DNA of 64,000 bases from Botrytis cinerea B05.10 (taxonomy: Eukaryota > Ascomycota > Leotiomycetes > Helotiales > Sclerotiniaceae). Below, in pieces: positions 1 through 12,200 of the stretch (the stretch's first letter is position 1; every line of letters starts with the position of its first letter). Below the pieces are notes generated by a model. It ran no database searches and was not told the DNA's origin. It saw only the letters and a program-made list of their open reading frames with translations. The stretch is taken from the NCBI RefSeq assembly GCF_000143535.2, contig NC_037315.1, forward strand, positions 1,922,001-1,986,000, given 5' to 3'. The position numbers and the translations under genes are program-made.

Positions 1-3000
1 CAACGCGCTCCAAAGCATCAAAAGCGTCCACAGTTGTTTCATTTGGATCTTCTTCCGTTTCTGGTACCACAATCGAAGGGTCTCCTGGACCAACCCGGGA
101 GGAAAAAGATGCGAGAAAACGAGCAGTGAAAGCAGCGCGGAAGGAAAACAAAAATGCCGATCCGAATTTCGCATACCTTCCTAAAGGTTTGAACAACAAG
201 ATCCGGAATAAGGATCCTTTAAAAGCCAAGCTCAGAAGGTTGTTCAAACCTAAAAAGAAAACTATTCAAAAGCCGCTTGATCGAAGTCAACCAGTCGCAA
301 CACCAAAACTCCGTTACAGAACCGATCGACCCACGCCAGCCCCCGAGAGGTACATTCCACCAATCGCGCCGGCAAGGAAGCTTGATGGAAATATCGAGCT
401 GGACAAGACGGGCGCAAGCTTGTGTGGCGAGTTTCAAACCCTTGCGGAAACGCAAGAAGAACGTGACAAGCACGTCGAACAGGCGCAATTCCAGCATGAG
501 CTTAGAAAGGCAACCGAACAGAAACTACGACTAGAAGGCAGAGAACACGTGAATGATCCAAAGATTGGCCGAGCACCCCCGATAACCTGTCGAGCGCTCA
601 TTGAGCCTACGCTTCCAAGGCAAACGAGGAGGAATAGATCTGAATTGATGCCCATTGGTATTAATGAACCTCCCACTCCTACCGAAAGAGTGCCTCCAGA
701 AATTCTACCAGCGGAACGAGTGCAACCTTACCTACAGAACGATGATTTGGGAAAATTTACGCAGCATTCCCATCGACTAGACGATAGCGCTCAAACATCA
801 TTGGAGAATTTGACGGGGCAAACTACGCCGTGCTCATCAACAGAGGTCTTGCCGTACAAGCCTCGTCACCGAAGCAATCTTAGTTCCTCCACAAGGCCAT
901 ATCGGAAGCAATCGGTAACATTTAATGAGTCCGTTACACAGTTTACCATTCCAGAGACAGATTATGACACTTCAGAGATTACAGTGAAAGCCAGCGACGA
1001 GACTATTCGCAATATCGCATTAACTGGAACTGTTGCCGATTACAATCGATCATTAGAGCCACGGGTTGACCCACCTGTTGATACAACAATATCATGGAGT
1101 CCGGCTGGGAATAACTCGGGGGGAAGATCCAAAAGATCGGGTATCCATACTGAAGATGAGCTCCAAGCGTTGCATATTGCCGGTTTGAGAGAGGAAAGAA
1201 ATGTAAACACCAAAGAGAAAGATGGTGCATCGCAAGGCAAATTTACCATCCCGCAGAGAGATAATGCCCAGGCAACTGAAAGCTTCCTTCGGTTCCATTC
1301 TGTTGTCTCAAAAAGATTGGACGACACATCCAAAGCTCTAAGTGAAGACAGCGTAGAGAAAGGAAGCTTGGGTGGTCGAAATTCACGCGTGAACGATTTC
1401 CTTAAACACGCTAGCTCGACTCCCGAATTTCGCCCTGCCTCTTATGATACACTCACAAATTTCCTGCTTGTTGCGAATACGCCGGCGCCGCCAATTCCCA
1501 CAAAATCACCATTGAGAAAATTATCTCAGCCAAATTTGCTTCCTGCCATCAACACGTCAAATGCGTCGAAAGCACACAGTTTCATTGCACATAATCAATC
1601 ACTCCTTGCCAGATATCGCACTGAGTTAAAGCGACTTACAGAAGCGCATGAGGAGAAGATGGAGTTCTTGAGAAAGAAGAGGCAAGAACATCGCAAGAAG
1701 CATGGCGGTCTCAAAGTAAGTTTGACGTCGATATTTGCAGGTGGAACTAAAAGATAGCCGCCGCTGCTGACTAACATTGTCTCACCTGCAGAATCAGGAT
1801 GATCCTGGCGAATCCACTGCGAAGCCACCGTCCAAATTAAGATCCAGAATCTCTAACCTGTTCAAATCTTTGGAAAAGCAAGCAGGAGTCACAGAGGAGG
1901 GAGGAATTCTTGATAACGTTGTCACATCATTTGTAAGCTTTCATTCGATTCTTGGAGAATTCAAGCCCTTGTGTGCTCTCCCCTTCAAATCGATTTTTCC
2001 GGGCTCCCTGCAGCATCCATTGTCTGCAAATCGTCTTGCTTGCTCAAAGGGGTCCAGTGCAACAGTCCAACAGCTCAACGATTACTGACTTCGTGTGTCC
2101 ATAATAGGATCCAGGTGAAGATTGGGTCTACGATCCTCTGGGTTTGATTGCCGGCCAATACACTGCTCGCGATTATTACCGTTCTCTGTACACATCAGAT
2201 TCCAATCACACGTTAAGGGAGGAACAGGAACAGGAAGATCATATTAATAATACCGGTGCACTGTCAGTTACTCCTGATCAGGTTACGCCACAGGACGAGC
2301 ACAACCCCAATCTTGTAACAAGCACAAGCGGCGGCTATACTTCGGACTCAAGGTCTGAGAGTGAGGATAGCCCAAAGGAAGACACTGAAAAGTCATCCTC
2401 GAAACCATACTACGAATCTCTTACCCCCTCACAGAAGAGTGACTACGATTACAATTATACTGAACCAACGCCGGAATTCCTTGCTACCGAGTCTGACGGG
2501 GCTGCGGCAAAGCGTAGGCAGAGGGAGACCGAAGCATCGGTGCGAGCTAACAAAGCGGTCTTGCTAGCACATGACGCTGTACTACGAGATTTCGACAACT
2601 CTCCACTTGCAGCTGGATTCCATAGTACAAGAAAAACCAGCAGCGGAAGTAGTGCAAAAGACGACGCGACAAACGGTGCAAATACTTATTCTCACGTGAC
2701 TACGAACGCACCGCCGCTTGCTCAAGAAGAACGCGGCTCAAATCTACCAAATCCTGAAGGAAAAGAATTCACAGCCTCCGAAGGTGTGAAGAGACCTGAA
2801 TCTCAAGAAAACTCAAGTTGTTCGCTTTCTTGCGGTTATTCTACTGAATCCTCAACGCAAGAACCGGAAAATTTACTTCCGACAGCGAGAACTTTACAAC
2901 AACCCCCACCAGCTTCCACCGCCCCCTCTTTACGAAATAATCATTTCGGTGGTGCTTCCAAGCAGTGCGAGTCTCAAGGCTCGTTTGGGTTCAAGGGTCA

Positions 3001-6000
3001 AAATTTGTCTCTACGCAGTCCTCAAATTTCAAAAACTACAGAAACTCAGAAATCTAGTGAAACTGCCCCTCAACAAGCTGAGCCTGCACTAAATCGTCAT
3101 TCACGACGTGTTTCATCGGCTTCTTCCATTAGTAGACAATATTTTAGGGAAGAATCCGACAAGTGGATCAATTCCGATACGCTCGCTGAAAACGCTACCG
3201 AAGATCGTGATCTGGAGGATAGTTATCGTGCTTATTTCCAAAGCTCAAGGTTCGAGGAATTTTCTCAGAAGATACCCATTAGTCAAGATACCACATCGAC
3301 AGACGACGCTCAAGCTGCTGCTAACTTTGAGCGGGCACAAGCACGCAGAGCAGAGCGAAGGGAAGCTCGTAAAGCTCTCCAAGAATCTTTAGCCCATTCA
3401 ATTCCATATATAGAGGATCAAAAGAGGGAAGCAGAGAAGGAAGCAGAAAAGCAAGCCAGGTTTGAGCGCTCGCTTACGCTTCGCCGACCAGATCATAATC
3501 CAGTTGGCACTGCTCGTCTCAGATATTTGCTTTTGAGTGGCAGAGATCGAAACAGTCTTGAAGAGCAAGAATTTTTAACCCTTTGCGCGACACGCTATCC
3601 AGACGGTAATCTTCGTCAAGAGCCTAGATCAAAAGAAGCCCAAATTGCAGAGCCTGAACTCGCTACTTCGCTTGAATCACTTAATCGACGTCCAGAATAT
3701 AATTCGGACATTGCCGCTTCTAATCTTTCAAGGTTCGGTACTGTCAGACATCTGAAAGCTCCTACTATAATCAATCCTATCAAGAAATCGCAGACTGGCG
3801 TTGCACCTGACTCTATCGAACACGATAGATTGCGCTTAGACAGACTTCAAAGCGATTACAGCATCTCCACCGGCTCTCCAGTTTCCAGAGGCGCCAGTAC
3901 ATTTGGCCTTGATTCGCCCTTCAACGCTCTGCAACAAGATTCTACGCCTTTAGCAACTCAGGCGACATATCTTTCCCAGATACCTCACCCTAGAAGTTCT
4001 TCAAGAGAGCTCCAGACACCATCTCCTTCGTCACAGAGCTATAGAACTCAGTCGTCTCTTTCTGGGCTAAAATCCTCACAGAACTGGTCGCAGAATAACT
4101 CATCCACCACCCAAGAGCCGCTTACAAGCTCGCGTCTTCGTCAGTTCTCCCCTTCTTCTCGTCAAGTAACTCCTACACCACGCAACTTGCCAAAGACATC
4201 AGCCGTGAACAAAAAATCAACTTTTATCTCACGTAATAGCTCACAAACATCTGCAGAAAGACAAGGAAACTCTTCCGCATCTCGTCTTCCAGTCCCAGGA
4301 ACAAACGTTGCATCTGGAACTCCAAATATACCTCCTTCGCAACTTTCTTTTTTAGACGTTAGCCTCGTAGCTTTAGAAGCCCATTTTGCCGAAATGGACA
4401 AGCTTCAAGTCAGAAACTCCGAACCAGTTTCGATCAAGACAAAAGCTATCGAGGATGCACGGCTCATGCAAGCTTCAGTTATTGAAGCAGCAACTAAGTT
4501 AGGGAAGGAACCACCTAAATATGCGTTGATAGAATTAATAGGAAAGGGAAGTTTTGGACGTGTTTATAAAGGGTATGATATTCCTTCGTTCCTGATTACT
4601 TAGTCAATATGTTAATATACCAAATAGAAAGGACATGGTATCGGCTGCAATTGTGGCTGTAAAGATCATCGACATTGAGGAGAGCGATACGATCAACCCA
4701 AAGAATGCCAATTCGTATGCCGAATTCTTGAAGGAAATTACCGCTTTAAAGACTCTGAGTGAAAACAAAGCTCGGAATATTAATCATGTCATCGAAGCAT
4801 TGCCAGTTGGGCAAGCCATGTGGATGATTACAGAATACTGTGGTGGAGGGAGTGTTGCTACTCTTATGAAGCCTACCGCTCCTGGGGGCTTACAAGAAAA
4901 ATGGATCATACCGATACTTCGCGAGGTCGCTGAAGCTATCAAATGGGTGCACGAGGCTGGCATCATACATCGAGATATCAAGTGCGCCAATGTTCTTATT
5001 ACTGAAGAAGGTGGAGTTCAACTTTGCGACTTTGGTGTTGCTGGAACCATGGAAACAAAGGTTGATAAGAGATCTACCGTCATTGGCACACCACATTGGA
5101 TGGCACCAGAGTTATTCGACGCTGTCCCCAGCTATGGTAAAGAAGTTGATATATGGGCTTTCGGATGTATGGCTTATGAGATCTCTACTGGTCTTCCACC
5201 TAATGCCATGAGTCGACTTCCGTTTGATCGACTTGGCTCTCTTATAAAACAACATGCTCCACGGCTTGAAGGGGGAGATTATTCTGATGAGTTGAGAGAT
5301 CTTGTTGCTTTCTGCTTGGAAGAATTCCCAAGTGAACGTCCTTCGATTGACCGAGTTCAAAATCATCACTACATTCTCAACACTAGTTCAAAATATCCAA
5401 TGTCATCACTTTCTCATCTCGTCAGGGCATTTAAGTTGTGGGAAGATCACGGGGGAAGCAGAAAATCTCTATTTATGCTGGGTGGAGCGCAAGCACCATC
5501 AGAGTTTTCCTCAACAGCATTGTCCGATGATGAGTGGAACTTTAGTACAACTGCTGCATTCGAACAAGAGGTTAGACGCAAGTCAACGGCACAAGATGTT
5601 TACGACGTGTATGGCTCAGGTGTTGAGTTTGATGCTGGCTTTCCTCAAGAGACTGCCCGTCCACCACCTCAAAAAGGACGACGCCGACCCCCACCAGAGG
5701 CCCTAGCACCGTCTCGTGGTCCGTTAGAAAAGATATTTGATCCAAACACATTATCAAGCTATGAGGATAATGTTCGCAATCATTATGGCCGACCGTACCT
5801 TCCACCAACTTCAGACTTACCACCTGTTCCATCTCGTTCCGATTTACCTTTACGTGATGATACAGCGCAGACGTCTATCAGGGATACTATGATTGATCTT
5901 GGAGGACATGATGTCGAAACAGGTATATCCGTGTTCCCGGATATGGATACCATCAAAGCTGGAAGACGTGTACGAGAAGAACCCGATGAAGATTACATGA

Positions 6001-7217
6001 CCACCTTGCCGGATTTCAGTCGACCAGCACTTAGCGATCCAGCTGATATAAATCCAAATCGACGTACTCGAGAATGGAAATTTCCAGCAATGGTACCGCC
6101 TGCGTCTGCAGATCCAGAAGTCTCTAGGTTTCCCCCTTCTACTTATGAAGTTCCAAAACCAGCATTCACTCCAGGCATCGGTGGTCGTCCTAGTTTAGTT
6201 CATCATCCAACCGAGCCTCTGGGTGGATTCAGTGGCGGACTTCCACCTGCAGAAATCCACACTGGAATGCCTCGTTTATCTTTCCGCGAATCTCTCATCG
6301 ATCTAGATATGAGCATGCCAGACCCAGTACCGGCTTTCAACTCCGACTTTGGTCGACCATCAACGGCAGATTCTGATGCTATTTCAATCATAAGCGATTC
6401 TGGACAAGCCTTAGCGTCTTCTACGGTCAATCCATTTGAACTCGAACGTCATGCTTCACTTTATCAACCTACCTCTCATTCCCGCGAACCTTCCCTCTAT
6501 ACTCCTTCTCACTCCCGTGAGCCCTCTTTATTTGTGTCTTCACATGAGCGTGAGCCTTCCATATATGCCCCTGCTCGTGAGCGTGAGCCTTCTATCTACG
6601 CCCCATCTCATGAGCGCGAGCCTTCTATTTACGCACCATCTCATGAGCGCGAGCCCTCTATTTACGCACCATCTCATGAGCGCGAGCCTTCTATCTATGC
6701 CACATCTCACGAGCGCGAACCTTCTATTTATGTTACAGAAGAAATGGGGGCATTCTCAACTTCCGCTACGCCTCCCCGTCCTGAAAGTACATCACGTCCA
6801 CTTCGCGCAGATCGTCCACCTCGTCTTCGCACCGGGAATGCTCTTCGTGACATTGCTGATATATCAGACCTTTCGGATTCGGCTGCAGAGAGTACTATGG
6901 GTTACAATACAGATGCCAACGACACAGATTCAGACTACGCAACCGCTTCGACCCAGCCAGCGCCAACATCTGCTCCTTCTCGCGATCCAAATGCTCCATA
7001 TACTATGGCACATTTCCCAAATCTACCCAATGCTCCTTCGGTGCGTGCTTTGACAGGCGAAGCAGGGCATGAAGAAATGGCTTTCGAGATGTCAAGAATG
7101 TTACGTGGTTTAACTGGTCAACTCGAAGCTTTTCGCGATGTTTATGGTTCTAATGATCTGGCTCGTAGATCTAATCAGAGACGTGAACGAAGAGATAATG
7201 GGGAGAATGGCGTTTAG
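1..7217 (+). CDS. Ste20/GCK-like protein kinase with long disordered N-terminus (5' partial)
   Basis: Serine/threonine kinase of the Ste20/germinal-centre-kinase type. The reading frame is open from base 3, so the true start lies outside the window. Exons are 3-1715, 1792-1932, 2108-4572 and 4628-7217, all joined in phase, giving at least 2302 residues. The first ~1420 residues are Ser/Gln/Arg-rich and disordered. The catalytic domain (about residues 1422-1680) shows the glycine loop GKGSFGRVYKG, the VAVK lysine, HRDIKCAN, DFG and GTPHWMAPE. The GCK assignment rests on the EYCGGGSV and HRDIKCANVLI style. After the kinase comes a Pro/Ser-rich tail with an 11-residue repeat array. The last intron cuts the glycine loop (GG|A), so an unspliced message would lose the kinase. 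GCKs usually carry the kinase at the N-terminus; here it is far inside. Orthology to Nak1/Kic1, Sid1 or Mst1 types could not be decided. Confidence 0.9.
6471..6734 (+). repeat. In-frame tandem repeat, 8 x 33 bp (11 residues)
   Basis: Eight consecutive 11-residue units lie in the C-terminal tail of the kinase, consensus (P/T/S)SHEREPSIYA. The first two units read SHSREPSL and are more diverged. The central units are nearly identical at the DNA level, which points to recent expansion. Each unit keeps the acidic/basic/Pro-Ser-hydrophobic-Tyr order. Confidence 0.9.
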
Positions 7218-7903
7218 GTCTCTGATAGTTTTCACAAAATACCAGGAAATGTTTGTATAATATGTAGGATGGGTATACCCTCCAAGTTTTTATTGCATAG
7301 TCGGCATGTCTTTTTGTGGATTGATGCTGAGCTACTTTTGCTTTTTTATCATTTTGTCATTTTTATTTCTTTTCTGTTCATTAAAAGGCGCACCCATCAA
7401 CTGTTACTGCGAGGATTTGAGTTTCTATGACACAAAAAAGATAAAAGAGTCAAAGAGATGCATTTGATACATTTCATGATTTGGCAAATAAGATATGATA
7501 AGATACCTTAGATATGGTACGAATACTCAAAATTGGTGCTGGACAGGAGAACGATTCTTATGAAGGACTACTTTCTTGAAAAATTTCGAGAGATGAAGGA
7601 TAAGGACAGATAGTTACTAAAACAGAAAACATTAAAAAAGTACTGCCATTATGATTATGATGTGAGTCCTGATTTAAAATCTTTAAATTAATGGTTAGTA
7701 TAGCGATAATTTTTGAGCACAATATGCGTCTTCATATTCTCTGTGTCTGTATTCATATCCAACCTAGTCTCACGCCAAATCATAGAAAATTCAACATCTT
7801 CCCGACCAACATTGATAATATCCTCGACCGTTTTTTAAAACCCAATCCATCAATGCTATGCATTATCCACACACCACCCACTCTGAAGCTCTCTTCCTTC
7901 CTC
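7218..7903. other. Intergenic, convergent 3' flanks
   Basis: AT-rich sequence between the kinase stop codon and the stop of the next minus-strand gene. No convincing open frame or RNA gene was seen; it probably holds the two 3' UTRs. Confidence 0.6.
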
Positions 7904-9256
7904 TCACTCCCATCTCACCCCTCCCTCTCTCTCATTCTTTCTCTCACGTCCATTCTCCACTCTTCCGTTCCGCAAAAAAGCACCCAGCTCACTCATCATC
8001 CCCGGTAATCTACTCCGACTCAGTATTCTCCCACGATATCCATACCCGTTTGAATCTTCGCCTGTTGTACCTCTCCAGGCCTGCGAGATATGGAGTTTTT
8101 GGTTTTGATTTTGATGATCCAAGTTTGAGTGAGAGGAAGAAAAATTAGGAGATTGAGGAAAGCGCGAATTGGTGAAGGAATGAAAAACGCTTTGTGGCTC
8201 TGTGTCTGGGGTTGTCAATGCATCAACATCTCCAACAGGTTTAGGAATCCAAGCCATCGGGATCCATTCCCCTTTTCTGGGTGCAAAGTTTTGTCGTCGC
8301 TCGCTCCATTCATTTTCAAGATGCTTCATGGCGTTTTGGTCATCTGTTGTTTCGGTCTCGATTCCTTGCGCCCATTCTCTACTCTTGATATCCTCGACTT
8401 CACAAATACGTATTATTTTCCATGGATCTGGGAAATTTGGAGGTGGGGGATTGTAATAGAAGGGGGCGAATGAGAGATGAGGAGGAAAATACAGAAAGGG
8501 AAGAGATTGGGGATGCAATCTTGAGTAGAAGGTCGACGGGTATGGAGGGTATAATGCAGAGTGCATTAGTGGAATCGATGGGAGTAATACTAGCTCCGAC
8601 GATCTCTTCACCACTTCTCTCACCTTCTCTTCCTTTTTTAGAGAACTCATAATCACGAGAACGCCCTTCCCAGCCGGAACGGTATCGTGGAGATTTGGAT
8701 CTTCACAGAAAGGACATTGAAATGGAGCTTGAGGTGCATTTTTTGAAGAGAGTGCAGGGAACGCGTGTGGGTTGTGAGAGGTAGGTATATGAGCGGGTTC
8801 GACAGGATGGGACCGTGGGCTATGTGATGACAGGTGTGTGTGTATGTGTGTTGGACATCCATGGTTGTAATGATGTTGGTTTGGGGGTGTATGTGGTGTA
8901 GTTGGGAGGCGAAATATCGGGGAATTTCTTGTGGTTGTAGGATGCCGAGGCCTGTGAAGATGTTTTGCTGAGAGCTCTAATGCCTGTTGGTAGAATAGGT
9001 TTCGGTAGTGGGAGTGGATATACTAGAATTCTTTATGCTCTAACAACATACACCTAGATGGCTATTTGTAATTCTAAGAGATACGAGTTGTGAGAGGGGT
9101 TTATCTAGGGTGTGTAGATAACAAATACAATCCGACCAAATGATTCACGAGTCAAAAAATAGAGGGCATTCACTACGCTTTCTTTGGATGCTTCGGAAAA
9201 GCAGGTGCTGTGGGGAATCTAGATACTGTGAGAAGGTGGTAACGATTTTCAATCAT
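7904..9256 (-). CDS. Hypothetical protein with CPFC motif and proline-rich segments
   Basis: Not recognised. The large exon 7904-9022 is one open frame of 372 codons with no in-frame ATG before 8650, so a start-codon-based call would truncate it. The frame runs up to a TAG that forms a good acceptor (TTCTAG|TAT). A donor (ACA|GTATCT) upstream joins it in phase to a 30-nt exon, 9227-9256, starting MIENRYHLLT; intron 9023-9226. The predicted protein is 382 aa. It has a His/Pro/Thr-rich N-terminal half, a possible zinc-binding CPFCED, a lysine/glutamate segment KKEEKVREVVKR, a PPPPNFPDPW stretch followed by a globular-looking region, and a Gly/Arg-rich tail. Exon 2 is convincing by length and composition. 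The first exon, the start and the 3' end are less certain. Confidence 0.55.
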
Positions 9257-12200
9257 GGAATGGGATAGAAAACTAATTATCAACCCCATAACTCTCTGTG
9301 TATTTCAGTGAGTTGATAAAAGAGAAGAGAGGAGCGAAGACTACCGAGTTCATTGGAGATGGGAAGGTCCTTGAAGGGAAGCTCACAATTCAGAATTATT
9401 ACCCGGGTAGGACATTGGAGCTAAGCAATAAACTTTCCAAGAAGATAAAGACAGAAAGACAAAAATTGTTGGAAGTATGAAGCAGAAGCATTATTCATAT
9501 TATTGTCGAATTGGTTTATTTTAATTTAAATGAAACCGACCGTGAGGACTTTGCTAACAGCGATATTGCCGAGTTTTTACTCAACCACATTTTTGTCCTG
9601 GCAAAATAAAGGAAACTCTATTGAACACCATATTCTTACAATTAGTTATATATCAGGGACTCTTTTTTTTCGAAAATTCACCCACACTTACGAGGAAAGA
9701 GTTCCATCAGCACAGGAGCGATTGATCTCACAGTCATCATCAGAATTCAGCAGCTTCAACACCTACAATATTAGAGTACTCATAGTAGCTGTGGACCATG
9801 ACCGACTTAATTTAATAAATGTTTACACTCGCCAAGATCAATTGATGCCTCCTAGTATCTGGACACAATGCTACTGGTATCAACGAAAGAATTCCAGGGT
9901 CACGAGATTCGCAACAAATTATATTTATCATGTAGGCTCGCTTCTGCCCAAGCATTGAGACAGGCGTCTTTGCTTAGTTACTAATAAGGCCAATCAAAAA
10001 TTCCAACATTAATAATAATAAAACACAATGGATTCGCGATGTATAACGAACATTGATGAGGTGAGTGCCAAGAAGAGACCAACACCAAATCAGGCCAACT
10101 TACAAAGACTTCATGACTAGAAAAACTGGAAGAAAAATATGAAGTTCCTGCGATTTGTAATAAAAGTAATGTAAGTTATACTTGGGAGTGTTAAAATCTT
10201 CGAATTGACCTGTATAAAGAGTGCGTTAACTTGCCATAAACCCAGCATCCAGCACGCAGTGTAAACTGATATGTACCTTTACCTAAAATCAATATATGAT
10301 TGTCTAAAATCAATCTAACAAGAAACATCAGCATCACATTTAATATGTTGTAATCAGCAAGCAATGAGTCGCGATGACACCAGAGTTGCTGTGCCTCTCT
10401 TTTGGCACTAAACAAACCTTCGGCTAACAATCGCCCCGCCCCTTTCTTTATCCTCATACAACACAAAACGTGTCATTACAAGCAAAAAATCAACTCCGGA
10501 AACCAAATTATATTGTGACTTATCAATTAACTCTTTTTTTTTTTTTTGAATATCTTGGGGTTTGAATCAATCAATGACATCGCACTTGCTTATGATCAGA
10601 AAATCAAATCTTGAAGTTTCACAGGCTTTTGTATATTGATCGTCACTCAATACATGGGTTGAGAGAAGAACTTCGAAGTTCGAGAAACTCGCGTACATTC
10701 TAAAATGTCAAGTTTCAGCAGGAACTTGGAAATTTTCTTTTTACATGGAATGAGATACGTGAGGCAAGTCAATAGCTTCACATTTCATCCAATTTCATTT
10801 CAATAGTTCAGTCAGGTTTGCTAAAGGCCTAATGAATTTCGTATTATAAGAGCAGCAGGAATCAAAATAAGTTGCGCTGCCATGTACCGGATTATTCAAT
10901 AGTATGGGCTTCACGGGAATATCATAATTGGCAATATTACAAAACCTAATGCTTCACATTAGACTCTTTTGCTGACGCTGTCATATGCCCATGGAAACTC
11001 ACTGCTAGTATACCATTCCGATCCGGTATTCTATAGCAAGATATATAAAACTCTACAAAGCTAGGTATGATGATCCGAGCATCATGAATACATATCACTA
11101 AATGGACTAGTTTCCATGAAAAGCAATTCATTGACATGGCAGAGGATATAAATCTGTAACTCCGCACATCTTTCCTCCTGCACCTTTCTTGTCTCATGAA
11201 AATACTTAACATAAAATGCATTTTCTCCTAGACGGCTAACAAGTACACGGATCTCTGAAAGCCCAACAAATTATAGTCAGTCAGCAATTCATTCAATTCT
11301 CATATTTCTTTTGCAGTGAATCAATTCACTGCTTTTCCGTACATTGAAGGGTTCTTCGAAGCACCGATGTCGGATTCAAGCTTCTCATTGTCACAATCAC
11401 CCATGTGCCCACTTATGATCTTGAGCAAATCATGACTTCTTCTGAAATTCACTACAACTGGATCAGAAGGTGGAAGAAAAGGAAAACTGGAATCGAAAGC
11501 CCTCATTCCATCCCCAATTATTATCGAACAAGGAAAACCGGAAAAGGATGTTAGAATAATGCTGCAGGATATACTATGAACCGGAATTTAGTAATTAAAC
11601 CCTTTTAATCACGCAATCAACAGTGAATGGAATGCATTTTCTGTGCTAAATGGTGACGCAGATCTAGTCCAGTGGCAGGTGAATATCCCGTGGATTTGTT
11701 GATCAGTCAGCCATTCAATGGCGGAAGCCATGCCTTTGAATAAGAGTCAATCCCTCGTAAAATTGACCATACACCAGAGGGCAATCAATACGTTTTCTTT
11801 AAAGAAGACATATTTTGATAAGTTTCCAGACTAGGTCAATTCTAATATTGTCACCACAAACACAACACCCACATTTGTCAACAGTTTATCTCCTTTATTT
11901 GCTGTATTGCGTTTTACAAAAGAAGGCTTTGGCTGGCGCTTATCACTAGTATTTGGAACGGGGAAGTACGGCGAGAATCTTGTGGCTTTTGAAATCTTGG
12001 CATAGGTCTCTGTAGAAGACATTCTCAGACTTGTTTTAATTGTAGATGATAAGGTCGCATTTTTGTGCTATTTATGCATCTTTGATTTCTGTTTCAAAGC
12101 ATGGTTTTGTACGTTTGTGTGGTGGGTGTTAACTCTAGCTTCTGTATCTTTCATCATCTGTAACTATTGGTATCACCATGGGGATGGTGAAGTCAATAAG

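Noticed and set aside
9530..9958. 142-aa plus-strand open frame
   Set aside because: No recognisable motif; composition and AT-rich context fit chance.
11831..12022. 63-aa minus-strand frame with a hydrophobic end
   Set aside because: ATG and composition are acceptable, but nothing else supports it; left out of the gene list.
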